A stretch of DNA of 64,000 bases from positions 5,750,501 to 5,814,500 of the forward strand of contig NZ_CP166850.1 in NCBI RefSeq assembly GCF_041346945.1, read 5' to 3'. Each line of letters begins with the position of its first letter. Positions within the stretch are counted from its first letter, which is position 1. Positions 48,365-57,346 of the stretch are shown piece after piece. The position numbers were made by a program, and so were the translations under genes. Below the pieces are notes generated by a model that searched no databases, was not told where the DNA came from, and worked only from the letters and a program-made list of their open reading frames with translations. Origin of the DNA: Amycolatopsis sp. cg9 (GTDB lineage Bacteria; Actinomycetota; Actinomycetes; Mycobacteriales; Pseudonocardiaceae).

Positions 48365-49588
48365 ATGTCCGCGGTCGCCGACGAAGCTCTGCTGTCCCTG
48401 TCCACCCCGGGCGGGCTGGCCGATCCGTACCCGGTTTACGCGCGGCTGCGCGACGAATCTCCCGTCTTCCGCAGCGAAGTCTTCGGCGGCTGGGTGCTCA
48501 GCCGGTTCGCCGACTGCCAGCAGGTGCTCGCCGACGGGGAGACCTTCCTGGTGCTGGACGCGCAGTGGCGCGACCGGCACACGCCGGACTGGCGCGACAA
48601 CCCGGCCATGGCGCTGCTGGCGGACCTCCTGCCGTGGAAGAACCCGCCGGACCACACCCGCGAGCGGCGGCTGCTGGTGCGGGACTTCACCGTCCGGCGC
48701 GTCCAGGGGCTGGAGCCCGCGGTCCGCCACGCCGTCGACCGGCTGCTGGACGACTTCGCCGGCGCCACGGCGGACGGGACCGCGGCCGAGTTCGTCACCA
48801 CGGTGCTCTACCCGCTCGGGATGGCGGTGATCGGCGATCTGGTCGGCGTGCCCGAAGCCGACCACGCCCGGCTCCGCCGCGTCACCGAGCTGATCGGCAA
48901 GCAGGTCGACCCGGCGATGCCGGCGGACCTGCGGGCCGAGGTCGACGCGGCCGCCGTCGAGTTCCGCGCCTACTTCGTCGATCTGATCGCGCGGCGGCGT
49001 GCGGAACCCCGGGACGACCTGACCTCCGCGTTGCTGGTCCGGCCGGCCGCCGACGCGGAGCTGATGTCCGACGGAGACGTGCTCAACGCGCTCCTCGTGC
49101 TGTTCGGCGGCGGCTACGAGACGACCGCGGGCGCGCTGGGCCTCGGGATCCACGCGCTGCTGACCCACCCGGCGCAGTTCGCGCTGCTCGCGGGCGATTC
49201 CGGGCTGGCGGCCGGAGCGGCCGAGGAGGTGCTGCGGTGGGACGGGGCCGCCCAGATGAGCCAGCGCGCGGCCGTCCGGCCGGTGGTCATCGGCGGCGTG
49301 GAGATCCCGGCGGGGGAGGTGATCGTGGCGCTCAACGGCGCGGCGAACCGGGACCCGGCGCGGTTCGCCGACCCGGACCGGTTCGACATCACCCGCGACG
49401 CCGGCCGTGGCCTGTTCTTCGGGCACGGCCTGCACTTGTGCCTCGGCGCGGCACTCGCGCGGCTGGAGATGACCGTTCTGCTCGAACAGCTCGGCAAGCG
49501 CTTTCCGGGGTTGCGGATCGCGGGCGAGGTCCGGCGGCGCCCGAACCCGGCCCTGCGCGGGATGGCGGCTTTGCCGCTCACCCGCTGA
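48365..49588 (+). CDS. Cytochrome P450
   Basis: A 407-residue bacterial class I P450. Haem ligand Cys in FFGHGLHLCLGAAL (about residue 357), ExxR as EEVLRW (about residue 284), and an I-helix LFGGGYETTAG (Thr about 255). The first Gly of the usual AGxxT is kept. The substrate is not predictable. The ATG at 48365 follows GGAGGGAG, a strong site. No ferredoxin or ferredoxin reductase gene is adjacent, so it must use partners coded elsewhere. It converges on the metallo-hydrolase gene. Confidence 0.92.
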   Translation: MSAVADEALLSLSTPGGLADPYPVYARLRDESPVFRSEVFGGWVLSRFADCQQVLADGETFLVLDAQWRDRHTPDWRDNPAMALLADLLPWKNPPDHTRERRLLVRDFTVRRVQGLEPAVRHAVDRLLDDFAGATADGTAAEFVTTVLYPLGMAVIGDLVGVPEADHARLRRVTELIGKQVDPAMPADLRAEVDAAAVEFRAYFVDLIARRRAEPRDDLTSALLVRPAADAELMSDGDVLNALLVLFGGGYETTAGALGLGIHALLTHPAQFALLAGDSGLAAGAAEEVLRWDGAAQMSQRAAVRPVVIGGVEIPAGEVIVALNGAANRDPARFADPDRFDITRDAGRGLFFGHGLHLCLGAALARLEMTVLLEQLGKRFPGLRIAGEVRRRPNPALRGMAALPLTR

Positions 49589-49606
49589 TCTCCGCGGGCA
49601 CCGGCA

Positions 49607-50632
49607 CTAGGCGGCGTTGTACCGGCGTGCCGCGGGGGTTTCGTCGAGGGTGACGCGGCCGAGGTGGGCCAGGACGTCGAGGTGCGCCTCGATCTCCATC
49701 ACCGCGGACAGCTGGTGTTCGAGCTGCAGCGCGTCGAGCCGGCGGCGGTGGCGGGTCCACGGCAGCAGCCGCGCGACCTCGTAGGCGTTGGTCGCTCCGG
49801 CCACCAGCAGTTCGTTGACTTCGTCGAGCCGTTCGCGGTGGTGCTCGAGGATCTCCCGGACGCGGGTGTGGGTGCTGGCGCCGACGGCTCCGTGCGCGGG
49901 CAGCAGCACCGTGTCGGGCCGCCGGAGCAGGAGCTTCAGGGAAGAGATGAACGAGCGCAGCGGAGTCGCTTCGGGAGCGACTTCGAAACCCAGCGAAGGG
50001 GTGATGGCCGGCAGCACGTGATCGCCCGCGAACAGCACGCCGGTCGAGGCGTGGGCGTAGACGACGTGCCCGCGGGTGTGGCCCGGCGTCGCGATCACTT
50101 CCAGTTCGCCGTCGCGGAGGGGAATCCGGTCGCCGTCGCGGAGCCAGCCGTCGGGCGGCCCGTACGGCGTCCCGGCTTCGGACACGCTGATCGCGAGCAC
50201 CCGCTCGGCCAGCTCGCCGGCGCCGCAGCGGGCGAGCAGTCCGGGGTGGTTGGGGAACGGGCTGCTCGTGTCGAAGCCTTCGATGCTGAACCGCTCGTTT
50301 TCACCGATCCGCAGCGGGACGCCGAGGGTTTCGCGCCACGCGAAGGCCTGGGTGTAGTGGTCCCAGTGGTGGTGCGTCGCGAGGCAGAGCCGCACGTCCC
50401 CGAGCCGGTGCCCCAGCTCGGCCAGCGCGGTCGTGACGGCGCGTTCGTTGGCGGGGCTCGCCCAGCCGGGGTCGACGAGCACGAGACCGTCCGGGCCTTC
50501 GAGCGCGTAGGCGTTCACGGTGGACAGGCCGGTGATCGGCAGGGGCAGCGGGATGCGGTGGATGCCGGGCGCGACCGCGTGCGCCCCGGGCGTGGTCCAG
50601 TCGTCCGGCTGGTCGATCTCGTTCACGGGCAT
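49607..50632 (-). CDS. Metallo-beta-lactamase-fold hydrolase
   Basis: A 341-residue MBL-fold protein. Zinc site THHHWDHYT (about residues 85-93), next His in TPGHTRGHVVY (about 193), Asp in LFAGDHVLP (about 211) and His in LLPAHG (about 252). The C-terminal 80 residues are a helical, winged-helix-like tail as in LACTB2-type enzymes, which act on thioesters, nucleic acid or glutathione-type substrates. ATG 50632 is taken. No operon partner. Confidence 0.88.
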   Translation of the reverse strand: MPVNEIDQPDDWTTPGAHAVAPGIHRIPLPLPITGLSTVNAYALEGPDGLVLVDPGWASPANERAVTTALAELGHRLGDVRLCLATHHHWDHYTQAFAWRETLGVPLRIGENERFSIEGFDTSSPFPNHPGLLARCGAGELAERVLAISVSEAGTPYGPPDGWLRDGDRIPLRDGELEVIATPGHTRGHVVYAHASTGVLFAGDHVLPAITPSLGFEVAPEATPLRSFISSLKLLLRRPDTVLLPAHGAVGASTHTRVREILEHHRERLDEVNELLVAGATNAYEVARLLPWTRHRRRLDALQLEHQLSAVMEIEAHLDVLAHLGRVTLDETPAARRYNAA

Positions 50633-50963
50633 GGGGCTGTCCTAGCTGGTTGCGAAGCGTACGCAAGGACTTTACCGACCAGGCGACCCGCTCGATCACG
50701 CTTGTGACATATGTCGTCGGACCGCCGCAGCGTACTCCGTACGAGTGAACTTGAATTTTCAATTTCTCACCCTGGGTAACGATGGTGCGTCACTCGCTCA
50801 CCGCAACCACCTGCGGAAATGATCGAGAACGTCCGCTTTCGAGGCCGTCCTGTGACCAAGTGTGGCCCCTGACCCCTGTTACGCGCGCGCTTCTTGGGGC
50901 GACGGATGGCGCAGAACGTCCCCGCGTGCGGTCGTGCCGCCGCTGCTCCGAAAGAGGCAATCC
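50633..50963. other. Intergenic control region
   Basis: About 330 bp between divergent genes (metallo-hydrolase and DUF4190-type protein). Lower GC around 50740-50770 (AACTTGAATTTTCAATTTCTC) and an NdeI-like palindrome in GTGACATATGTCGTC at 50704. I found no gene and no clear operator. Confidence 0.45.
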
Positions 50964-51638
50964 GTGTCCTACGCCCCCATGCCGCCCTCGTCGGCCATGC
51001 CCGTCCCGGCCCAGCCCAAGAACGGCCTCGGCACCGCCGGGTTCGTCCTCGGCCTGGTCGGCCTGCTCTTCGCGTTCATCCCGCTCATCGGGGTCGTCGC
51101 GTGGCCGCTGACGATCCTCGGGCTGATCTTCGGCATCATCGGGACGCTGCGGGCGAACCGCGGCCAAGCGAGCAACAAGGGCCTGGCCGTCACCGCGGTC
51201 GTGCTCTCGGCCATCGGCCTGATCATCTGCGTGATCTGGACGGCGGCGTTCGGCAAGGTCGTCAGCGACACCGCGAACGGCCTGCCCACCGCGGCGGCGC
51301 CGGCCGCCGTCGCCGACGCGGGGTCCGAGCCCGCGAACGCCGCCCCGACCGCGGCGGCGTCGGCCAAGCACACCGTCCTCCTGGAGGTCACGACGGCGGC
51401 GAAGGCCAATGTCCAGTGGAGCAGCGGGTTCACCCAGAATTCGCAGGAGGTGCTGGAGAAGGGCAAGACCTGGAGCCAGACCCTGACGATGGACGACCTG
51501 GCGTTCACCTCGGTCACGGTGACCGCGGTCGACTTCAAGCTGGGGGCCAAGGACAACACCTGCAAGATCACCGTCGACGGGAAGGTCGTCGTGGAGCAGC
51601 ACAACAGCGTCGGGGCTTTGTGCACCTACCAGCCCTGA
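50964..51638 (+). CDS. DUF4190-type membrane protein with outside domain
   Basis: A 224-residue protein. After a Pro-rich start come two membrane helices, GTAGFVLGLVGLLFAFIPLIGV with a return (about residues 20-55) and GLAVTAVVLSAIGLIICVIW (about 75-95), the DUF4190 pattern. Then an Ala/Pro linker and an outside beta-domain from about 135 (HTVLLEVTTAAKANVQWSSG, DNTCKITVDGKVVVEQHN, with a Cys pair), similar in layout to MmpS-like domains of mycobacteria. GTG 50964 has AGAGG in front. Function unknown. Confidence 0.7.
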   Translation: MSYAPMPPSSAMPVPAQPKNGLGTAGFVLGLVGLLFAFIPLIGVVAWPLTILGLIFGIIGTLRANRGQASNKGLAVTAVVLSAIGLIICVIWTAAFGKVVSDTANGLPTAAAPAAVADAGSEPANAAPTAAASAKHTVLLEVTTAAKANVQWSSGFTQNSQEVLEKGKTWSQTLTMDDLAFTSVTVTAVDFKLGAKDNTCKITVDGKVVVEQHNSVGALCTYQP

Positions 51639-51670
51639 CGGGTCGATGACCGGGGGCAAGCGGTCCGAGC

Positions 51671-53314
51671 TCAATGCCCCGAAGCGTCCGACACGACCAG
51701 GACAGGTTCTTCGCTCACGGTGATCGGGTCGCCCGGCTGCACCGGCTCCTCGGTTCCGTCCAGGCGGTCCAGCCGCCGGGTGCCCGCACCCGCCGTCAAG
51801 GTGGCGGCGCCGCGATCGGTCCACTGGATCGCGGCGTCGTAGGTGCGTTCCGGCTCGGTCACGGTGAATTCGCACCGCCAGACGTTTTCCGGCAGGCCCG
51901 CCGGCGTCCCGTGGCCGCACGACCGGCTCTGGGCGTGGTGCAGCCAGCGTTGCAGCACTTCCACCGCGAGCGCGGCCGCCGTGGGGGCTCCGCCGACCGG
52001 CTGCAGCACGATGGGTACTCGCGTTCCGCCCCAGTTGTAGAAGTACATGCGTTCGAGGTTGACCTTGCGCGCGTAGAGGCCGACCAAGAAGAACCTGACC
52101 GCGTGGTTGCGCGCGGCGACGTCGTCGAGCGGCGCTTGGGTCGCGATCGAATACGTCGTCCCGGTGTTCCACAGACGCGGGTGCACGCCGGCTTCGTGCA
52201 GCACCCGATCGATCGTCGCGGTCAGCTCCAGCATGGCTTCCGGCGGATCGCTCGCTCTCTTCTGGAACAGCTTGACACTCGCGACGTCGCATTGGCCGTA
52301 CCCGTTCGCCTCCGCGAAGCGCTGGAGGAAGGAAACGCCTTCCGGCGTCCACAGCTGGCCCATGCCCGGGCACACCACCGTCGCTTTCGGGTCGGCCGAC
52401 CGGATGATGGCAGCGGCCCGGCGGGTCATCTCGACCAAGGTTTCCACGGTGCCCGCGTAGAAGTGCCGGTCGTTGGCCAGCACCCACAGCTCGTAGGCGT
52501 CGATCCGTCCCCGGTAGCGGTTCACCACCGAGCTGACGAACAGATCCCAGTCGGCCAGGTCGACGGGCGGGGCCGGGGTGCCCTCCGGGTACGGTCCGGC
52601 CGGGCCGTCGGGGCTGGCCCACTTCGGTGTCCCGCCGAAGACGAACAGCGACGGCAGGCCCGCCTCCGCCGCCCCGGCCACCAGGCGGTCGAGCGTGGAC
52701 CAGTCGAATTCCCCGCGCAGGCGCTGGACTTCCGACCACCTCGTCCCGCTGTCCCAGAACCGGACGGCGCCGACGTGGAACGACGGCATCCGCCCGGTGG
52801 CGCTGTTGATCGTGACCCCGAACGAGGTGCTCGGCACCGGGGCCGGCGGCAGGGTCCACGCCGGCCCGCCGATCCGCTGAGCCTGCGCGTCTTCCGCCGG
52901 ACCCGGGCCGGCCGAGCTCGACGCGAGGAGGAGGGCCAGGAGCCCGGCCATCGCCGTGACGACGCCCGGCAGGAGCCATCGGCGCCGGCGGCGAGGGAAG
53001 TGCGCCGGTTCCGCCGGGATCGGAACAGGTGCGGCTTCCCGGCCGAGGTCGTCGGCGACGTCCTTCGCGGGTGCTGTGGCGCGCAGCCACAGGCGGTGCA
53101 GCGCGACGACCTCGTCCCGGTTCGCGCCGCACGCCAGCGCGATCCGCTCCACCACGCCGAATTCGCGTGGCGCACTCACCCCTGTGCAGTACCGGTGCAC
53201 CGCGGACTTGCTCAGGTGGATCTTCCGGCCGATGCCCGTGTAGCTGTGTCCGCTCTCCGCCTTGAGCCGCTCCAGCCGGTCGCCCAAGTCGCGATAACGC
53301 GCGTCGCCGGCCAT
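51671..53314 (-). CDS. Membrane-spanning XRE regulator with an inactive glycoside-hydrolase-fold domain
   Basis: A 547-residue protein. Residues about 8-75 are an XRE HTH (GHSYTGIGRKIHLSKSAVHRY). Residues about 113-130 form one membrane helix after an Arg-rich stop (FPRRRRRW), so the rest is outside. Residues about 160-470 read as a GH39/GH5-like TIM barrel: RFWDSGTRWSEVQ, GAYP-type loops, AYELW and ATVVCPGMGQLWTPEGV. Where the acid/base Glu of WNEPN should be it has WVLAN (residues 277-281), and where the nucleophile WNTE should be it has WNTG (382-385). The outside part is therefore probably a sugar sensor. It is divergent from the ricin-type lectin gene. Confidence 0.78.
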   Translation of the reverse strand: MAGDARYRDLGDRLERLKAESGHSYTGIGRKIHLSKSAVHRYCTGVSAPREFGVVERIALACGANRDEVVALHRLWLRATAPAKDVADDLGREAAPVPIPAEPAHFPRRRRRWLLPGVVTAMAGLLALLLASSSAGPGPAEDAQAQRIGGPAWTLPPAPVPSTSFGVTINSATGRMPSFHVGAVRFWDSGTRWSEVQRLRGEFDWSTLDRLVAGAAEAGLPSLFVFGGTPKWASPDGPAGPYPEGTPAPPVDLADWDLFVSSVVNRYRGRIDAYELWVLANDRHFYAGTVETLVEMTRRAAAIIRSADPKATVVCPGMGQLWTPEGVSFLQRFAEANGYGQCDVASVKLFQKRASDPPEAMLELTATIDRVLHEAGVHPRLWNTGTTYSIATQAPLDDVAARNHAVRFFLVGLYARKVNLERMYFYNWGGTRVPIVLQPVGGAPTAAALAVEVLQRWLHHAQSRSCGHGTPAGLPENVWRCEFTVTEPERTYDAAIQWTDRGAATLTAGAGTRRLDRLDGTEEPVQPGDPITVSEEPVLVVSDASGH

Positions 53315-53616
53315 GGTCTCCCGTCCCGTCGGCCAGGCAGTCGCGGGTCCGCCGTCTTCGCGCCCGGCGGGCCCGCGACATCGTGGTGCACCAGTTTATG
53401 CGAAGGCGAGCCCGGGCACGGGTGGTTCCGGGCCGTCCCCGGGCTCGGCGACGGCGCAGGTCAGACCGGCCGGGACGTCCCACCGTCCCAACCTCGGACG
53501 ACGCCGTTGCCGGGCGCGGGGCCCGCGAGCAGAGTGGCCGGCGGGACCGCGGGTGGCGGCGGCACGGGGGATGTCGTCGCACCCGGCGGTCCCTTCCAAC
53601 GGGAGGAGCGACTGTC
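53315..53616. other. Control region between sensor-regulator and lectin genes
   Basis: About 300 bp between divergent genes. It contains the long hairpin at 53340-53379 and a strong ribosome site for the lectin at 53601-53607 (GGGAGGA). No gene is supported here. Confidence 0.5.
53340..53379. promoter_or_regulatory. Long inverted repeat before the membrane regulator gene
   Basis: Arms of 14 bp (GTCGCGGGTCCGCC and GGCGGGCCCGCGAC) match at 13 positions with a 12-bp loop. The near arm is 26 bp from the regulator start (53314). It could be an operator for the regulator or a leader hairpin. Confidence 0.5.
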
Positions 53617-54510
53617 ATGACCTGGTTCCACCTCGGATCCGCGGCACCCGCGCGCCGCTGGGTCTCCGCTTCCGTGCTGGCGATGACGGCTTGGGCGTCC
53701 ATCGGCCTGGCGGTCTCGTCCCCGGCCGCGGCCCTGCCCAATCCCGACTGCACGGAAATCCCGGGTCCCGTCGAAGACCTGTGCAGCGTGACCTTGAACA
53801 AGACCGATCAGCAGATCGGCGTCACGAGGAACTTCTGCGGGCCGGACGACGCCGGCGGGCCCTGCCCGAACGCGGACCCGGACCGGGACTTCAAAGTACT
53901 CGGCCGCGGTGAACGGACGCCCGCCAACGAGGACTGGGACGCGTTCTTCGTGCCGCCGGGGTGCGTCTTCAGCGGCAACATCGACATCCGGCTGACGAAC
54001 ATCGACCGTGATTTCACGATCCCCGGCGGACCGGACGGTTTCTGGGTGCGGGTCCCGCGCACCGCGATCTACGAGATCGAGCAGACGGCCTGCGCCCACC
54101 TCACCGACCACGTCGTCCGCCTCCGCAACCAGAACTCGGGACTCTGCCTGCTCGCCCGCAACACACCGGGGGAGAACGCGGTCGTCCAGTACCCGTGCGG
54201 CGCGTACGCGGACCAGCGCTGGCAGATGCCGGGCAACGGCGTGGACCTCGTCCAGCTCCGCAACCTCGAGTCGCAGAAATGCGTGGCCACGCGCGGCACC
54301 GGCGAGTCACCCGGAATCGCGACCACCTGCGCTTCCCGGTGGGTGGACCAGATCTGGCGGCGCGAACCCGACCCCTCGACGGGGAACTACCGCCTCCGCA
54401 ACCTCAACTCGGGCCTGTGCCTGGTCGTCCGGGGAACCGCGGCCGAAACCCGTGCACTCCAGTCGACCTGCGGCACTTGGCCCGACCAGTTGTGGACCAT
54501 GCTGGTCTGA
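53617..54510 (+). CDS. Secreted protein with C-terminal ricin-type beta-trefoil lectin
   Basis: A 297-residue exported protein. Signal peptide in about residues 1-36 (VSASVLAMTAWASIGLAV then AAA). The middle part (about 40-150) is of unknown type with Cys pairs and an Asp-rich piece. From about 160 there are three beta-trefoil repeats, with the QxW motifs DQRWQM, DQIWRR and DQLWTM and paired RLRNQNSGLCL, QLRNLESQKCV and RLRNLNSGLCL. Ricin-B domains bind galactose- or xylose-type sugars. It is divergent from the sugar-sensor-like regulator at 53314, an obvious candidate controller. ATG 53617 has GGGAGGAG. Confidence 0.88.
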   Translation: MTWFHLGSAAPARRWVSASVLAMTAWASIGLAVSSPAAALPNPDCTEIPGPVEDLCSVTLNKTDQQIGVTRNFCGPDDAGGPCPNADPDRDFKVLGRGERTPANEDWDAFFVPPGCVFSGNIDIRLTNIDRDFTIPGGPDGFWVRVPRTAIYEIEQTACAHLTDHVVRLRNQNSGLCLLARNTPGENAVVQYPCGAYADQRWQMPGNGVDLVQLRNLESQKCVATRGTGESPGIATTCASRWVDQIWRREPDPSTGNYRLRNLNSGLCLVVRGTAAETRALQSTCGTWPDQLWTMLV

Positions 54511-54544
54511 CCACCGGGCGCAGGCGATCAACGCACTGACCACG

Positions 54545-54587
54545 GGCCCGCCGGGTGAGGCGAAGCGCATTCGCTGCCCGGTGGGCC
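54545..54587. terminator. Compound hairpin between converging genes
   Basis: Outer arms GGCCCGCCGGG and CCCGGTGGGCC match at 10 of 11 positions; the inner arms GCGAA and TTCGC pair fully. It lies 35 bp after the lectin stop and 21 bp after the reductase stop, so it can serve both. Confidence 0.6.
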
Positions 54588-54607
54588 GGGGCCGGGTGCC
54601 GGGGTGA

Positions 54608-55537
54608 TCAGACGGTGAGGACGAGCTTGCCCCGGAGGTGACCGGCGTCGAGCGCGCGGTGCGCGTCGGCGATGCGCTCGAACGGGAACGTCTCCTCCAC
54701 GTGGACCCGGAGCCCGCCCCGCTCCACGAGGTCGACGAGCCCCCGCAGGGCGACCGGGTCCGGGTCGACCGCGATGCCGCTGAAGCGCAGGCCGGCCGCC
54801 TCGTACTCGGCGGCGAGCTCCACGTCCTCCTCGGCGACCGCCGTCACCAGGTGGCCGCCCGGGCGGAGCACGCCGAGCGACCGCTCGGCGGTGTCGCCGC
54901 CGAGCGTGTCGAGCACGACGTCGACGTCGCGGACCACCTCGGCGAAATCGACCGCCGTGTAGTCGATCACCTCGTCGGCGCCGAACCCTTCGACGAACTC
55001 CCGCTTGCCGCCGCTGGCGGTCGTGATCACGTGCGCGCCGAGCGCTTTCGCGAGCTGGATCGCGACGTGACCGACCCCGCCGCCACCGCCGTGCACCAGG
55101 ACGCGGTCGCCTTCGGTGACGCCGCCGAGGTCGACGAGGCCCTGCCACGCCGTCAGCCCGGCGACCGGCAGCGCCGCCGCCTCGACGTGCGACAGCGACG
55201 CCGGCTTGCGCGCCAGGTGCAACGCCGGCGCCGACACGACTTCGGCGTACGCGTTCGCCGCCCGTGGGAACAGCGGCATCCCGAACACCTCGTCGCCGGG
55301 CCGGAACCGCCACGTCTGCGGCGCCTCGCCGACCACGCCGCTGATGTCCCAGCCGAGGACGAACGGCGGCCGGCCGAGCAGCGGGAACTCGCCCGCGCGC
55401 AGGCGCGCTTCCAACGGGTTGAGCCCGATCGCCTCGACGCGGACGAGAACCTCGGCCGGGAACGGCCGGGGCTCGGGCGCCTCCACGACGGTGAGCACCT
55501 CGGGACCGCCGAGCTCCTGCTGGGTGATGGTTCGCAT
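54608..55537 (-). CDS. NADP-dependent quinone-type oxidoreductase
   Basis: A 309-residue medium-chain reductase lacking zinc ligands. Seen: GLNPLEARLRAGEFPLLG (about residues 36-53), LGWDISGVV, the cofactor loop VHGGGGGVGHVAIQLAK (about 148-164), and SGGKREFVEGFGADEVIDY. ATG 55537 with GGAGAAGCC upstream. It is divergent from the HxlR regulator at 55611, a common actinomycete pair for sensing quinones or electrophiles. Confidence 0.9.
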   Translation of the reverse strand: MRTITQQELGGPEVLTVVEAPEPRPFPAEVLVRVEAIGLNPLEARLRAGEFPLLGRPPFVLGWDISGVVGEAPQTWRFRPGDEVFGMPLFPRAANAYAEVVSAPALHLARKPASLSHVEAAALPVAGLTAWQGLVDLGGVTEGDRVLVHGGGGGVGHVAIQLAKALGAHVITTASGGKREFVEGFGADEVIDYTAVDFAEVVRDVDVVLDTLGGDTAERSLGVLRPGGHLVTAVAEEDVELAAEYEAAGLRFSGIAVDPDPVALRGLVDLVERGGLRVHVEETFPFERIADAHRALDAGHLRGKLVLTV

Positions 55538-55610
55538 GGCTTCTCCTGGCTCTGGGGAACGAAAACCCAGGCTATGCACCCGATGGGAACCCTCAGGTAC
55601 CTTTGGCGCC

Positions 55611-55979
55611 ATGAGCGGTTTCGGTCCCGGCGGCCACTTTCTCGCCGACTGTCCGGCGCGGCTGGCGGTCGACCTGCTCGCCGACAAGTGGGCCGCGGTC
55701 GTGCTCTACGGCCTCAGCGAGGGCCCGGTCCGCCACGGCGAGCTGATCGAGCTCATCGGCGGCATCTCCCGCAAGATGCTCACCCAGACGCTCCGCCGGC
55801 TCGAGGCGCACGGACTCGTCCGCCGCCACGCCTACGCCGAGGTGCCGCCCCGCGTCGAGTACGAGCTCACCCCGCTCGGCGCGACGCTGATCGATCCGAT
55901 CCACGTGCTGACGGAGTGGGCGAGGGCGAACGGCGACGCGGTGCTCGACGCGCTCGAACCGGCCGCCCGGCCGGACTGA
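55611..55979 (+). CDS. HxlR family transcriptional regulator
   Basis: A 122-residue winged-HTH protein of typical HxlR form: CPARLAVDLLADKWAAVVLYGL (about residues 14-35, with the family Cys at 14), RHGELIELIGGISRKMLTQTLRRLEAHGLV and VPPRVEYELTPLG. Some HxlR proteins sense redox or aldehydes through the early Cys. The divergent quinone-type reductase is the likely target, with 73 bp between the starts. Confidence 0.92.
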   Translation: MSGFGPGGHFLADCPARLAVDLLADKWAAVVLYGLSEGPVRHGELIELIGGISRKMLTQTLRRLEAHGLVRRHAYAEVPPRVEYELTPLGATLIDPIHVLTEWARANGDAVLDALEPAARPD

Positions 55980-56028
55980 CGGCGTACGGATCCGGCGAAG
56001 GCACGGCACCGGCGTGGGGGAGTGAGCC

Positions 56029-56862
56029 TCAGGCGGTGGCCGTCCGGTGCGCGGCCGCGTAGTGCGCGGTGCCGATCGCTCCCGCGACCGCCAGGACGAA
56101 GCCGATGCCGGCCGCGGTGGTGAAGCCGGCCCGGACGCGGTCGTCCAGCAGGACCACGCCGATCAGCGAGGACACCGCCGTGTTCGTCGTGAACATGATG
56201 GCGGTGACCGCGGTGGCGCGGCCGCGCTGGAGGGCCATCGCGAACGCCGCCGCCGCGACGAGGCCGTTGGCGATCATCGACCACGTCGCCGGCTCCAGGG
56301 CGAGGCGCCAGACCGGCCCGGACGCGTCGAGTGTCCGGGCCGAGATCCCGACGGCGCTGAACCCCAGGCCGGCGCAGAAGCCCAGCACGATCGGCGACCA
56401 GCGGCCGGGACTGCGCTGAGCGGTGAACGCGATCGCCGCGATCGCGACCGCCACGCCCACCAGCAGCAGCTTCCCGGCGGTCGGCAGCGGCTCCGCCGGA
56501 CCCGGGTCGGCGGACAGGCCGAGCAGGACCAGGCCCGTGGCGCCGACACCCAGCGCGGCCCACCCGGCGCCGGCCAGCCGGACGCCCAGGATCGCGGAGA
56601 TCGTCGCGGTCACGCCGACGCTGAACGCGAGCACCGACTGGACGAGGAACAGCGGCAGGCGGTGCAGCGCGGCGGCGGCGAAGACGAACCCCAGCAGGTC
56701 CACCCCCACGCCGAGGAAGTAGAGCGGCTGCCGCCGCAGCGCGACCAGGTCCTGGGGCGAGCCGCCGTAGGCGCCGGCCCGCCTGACCCCGGCGGACTCC
56801 AGGATGGAGCCGCTGCCCGAGGCGACGGCGGCCAGCACGGCGAGGACGTATCCGAGGATCAC
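56029..56862 (-). CDS. DMT-type (EamA-like) membrane protein
   Basis: A 277-residue protein with about 9-10 hydrophobic helices, including GYVLAVLAAVASGSGSILES (helix 1), VQSVLAFSVGVTATISAILG and AIMFTTNTAVSSLIGVVLLD near the end. Layout resembles drug/metabolite transporters and NIPA-like carriers in actinomycetes. No substrate can be proposed. GTG/ATG start at 56862. The neighbours on both sides are unrelated regulators. Confidence 0.75.
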   Translation of the reverse strand: MILGYVLAVLAAVASGSGSILESAGVRRAGAYGGSPQDLVALRRQPLYFLGVGVDLLGFVFAAAALHRLPLFLVQSVLAFSVGVTATISAILGVRLAGAGWAALGVGATGLVLLGLSADPGPAEPLPTAGKLLLVGVAVAIAAIAFTAQRSPGRWSPIVLGFCAGLGFSAVGISARTLDASGPVWRLALEPATWSMIANGLVAAAAFAMALQRGRATAVTAIMFTTNTAVSSLIGVVLLDDRVRAGFTTAAGIGFVLAVAGAIGTAHYAAAHRTATA

Positions 56863-56937
56863 GGCCTGAGTCTGTCAGCCCGCCCCCGGGCCACCTCACA
56901 TCGGCGGCCGCTTCGGCCGCGCACCGGGCGGGAACCG

Positions 56938-57309
56938 CTACGGCGTCACCGCGAGGGTCGCGCGGTGGGCGAGGTTGGTGTCGATGAGCTTGTCGAGGGA
57001 GTCCCGGGTGCGGATCAGCTCGGCGATGTGGCCGGTCAGGCGGTCGCGTTCCTGCCGCATCCGCTGCTCGGCGGCGACGGAGGTGTCCTGGCCGGGGGAG
57101 TCGACGCAGGGCAGCAGCTCGACGATCGTGCGGCTGGTGAGGCCCGCGGAGAACATGCGCTGGATGAACCCGACGCGCTCGACCTCGTGCTCGGTGTAGG
57201 TCCGCTGCCCGCCGGCGCTGCGGGTGCTGGCGAGCAGGCCTTGCTGCTCGTAGTAGCGCAGGGACCGGACGCTCACGCCGGTCCGGGTGGCCAGTTCGCC
57301 GATCCGCAC
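56938..57309 (-). CDS. MerR family transcriptional regulator
   Basis: A 123-residue MerR protein: MRIGELATRTGVSVRSLRYYEQQGLL (about residues 1-26, HTH and wing), then RTYTEHEVERVGFIQRMFSAGL and a coiled-coil (about 80-115). Cys only at LPCVD (about 69), so it is not an obvious metal sensor. GTG 57309 has AGGAGG in front. It is divergent from the old yellow enzyme gene at 57418, with a perfect operator-like repeat at 57347-57362. It probably senses an electrophile or the enzyme's substrate. Confidence 0.92.
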   Translation of the reverse strand: MRIGELATRTGVSVRSLRYYEQQGLLASTRSAGGQRTYTEHEVERVGFIQRMFSAGLTSRTIVELLPCVDSPGQDTSVAAEQRMRQERDRLTGHIAELIRTRDSLDKLIDTNLAHRATLAVTP

Positions 57310-57346
57310 GCCTGCCTCCTGTGAGCCCCGCCACGAACGCTTTCCT

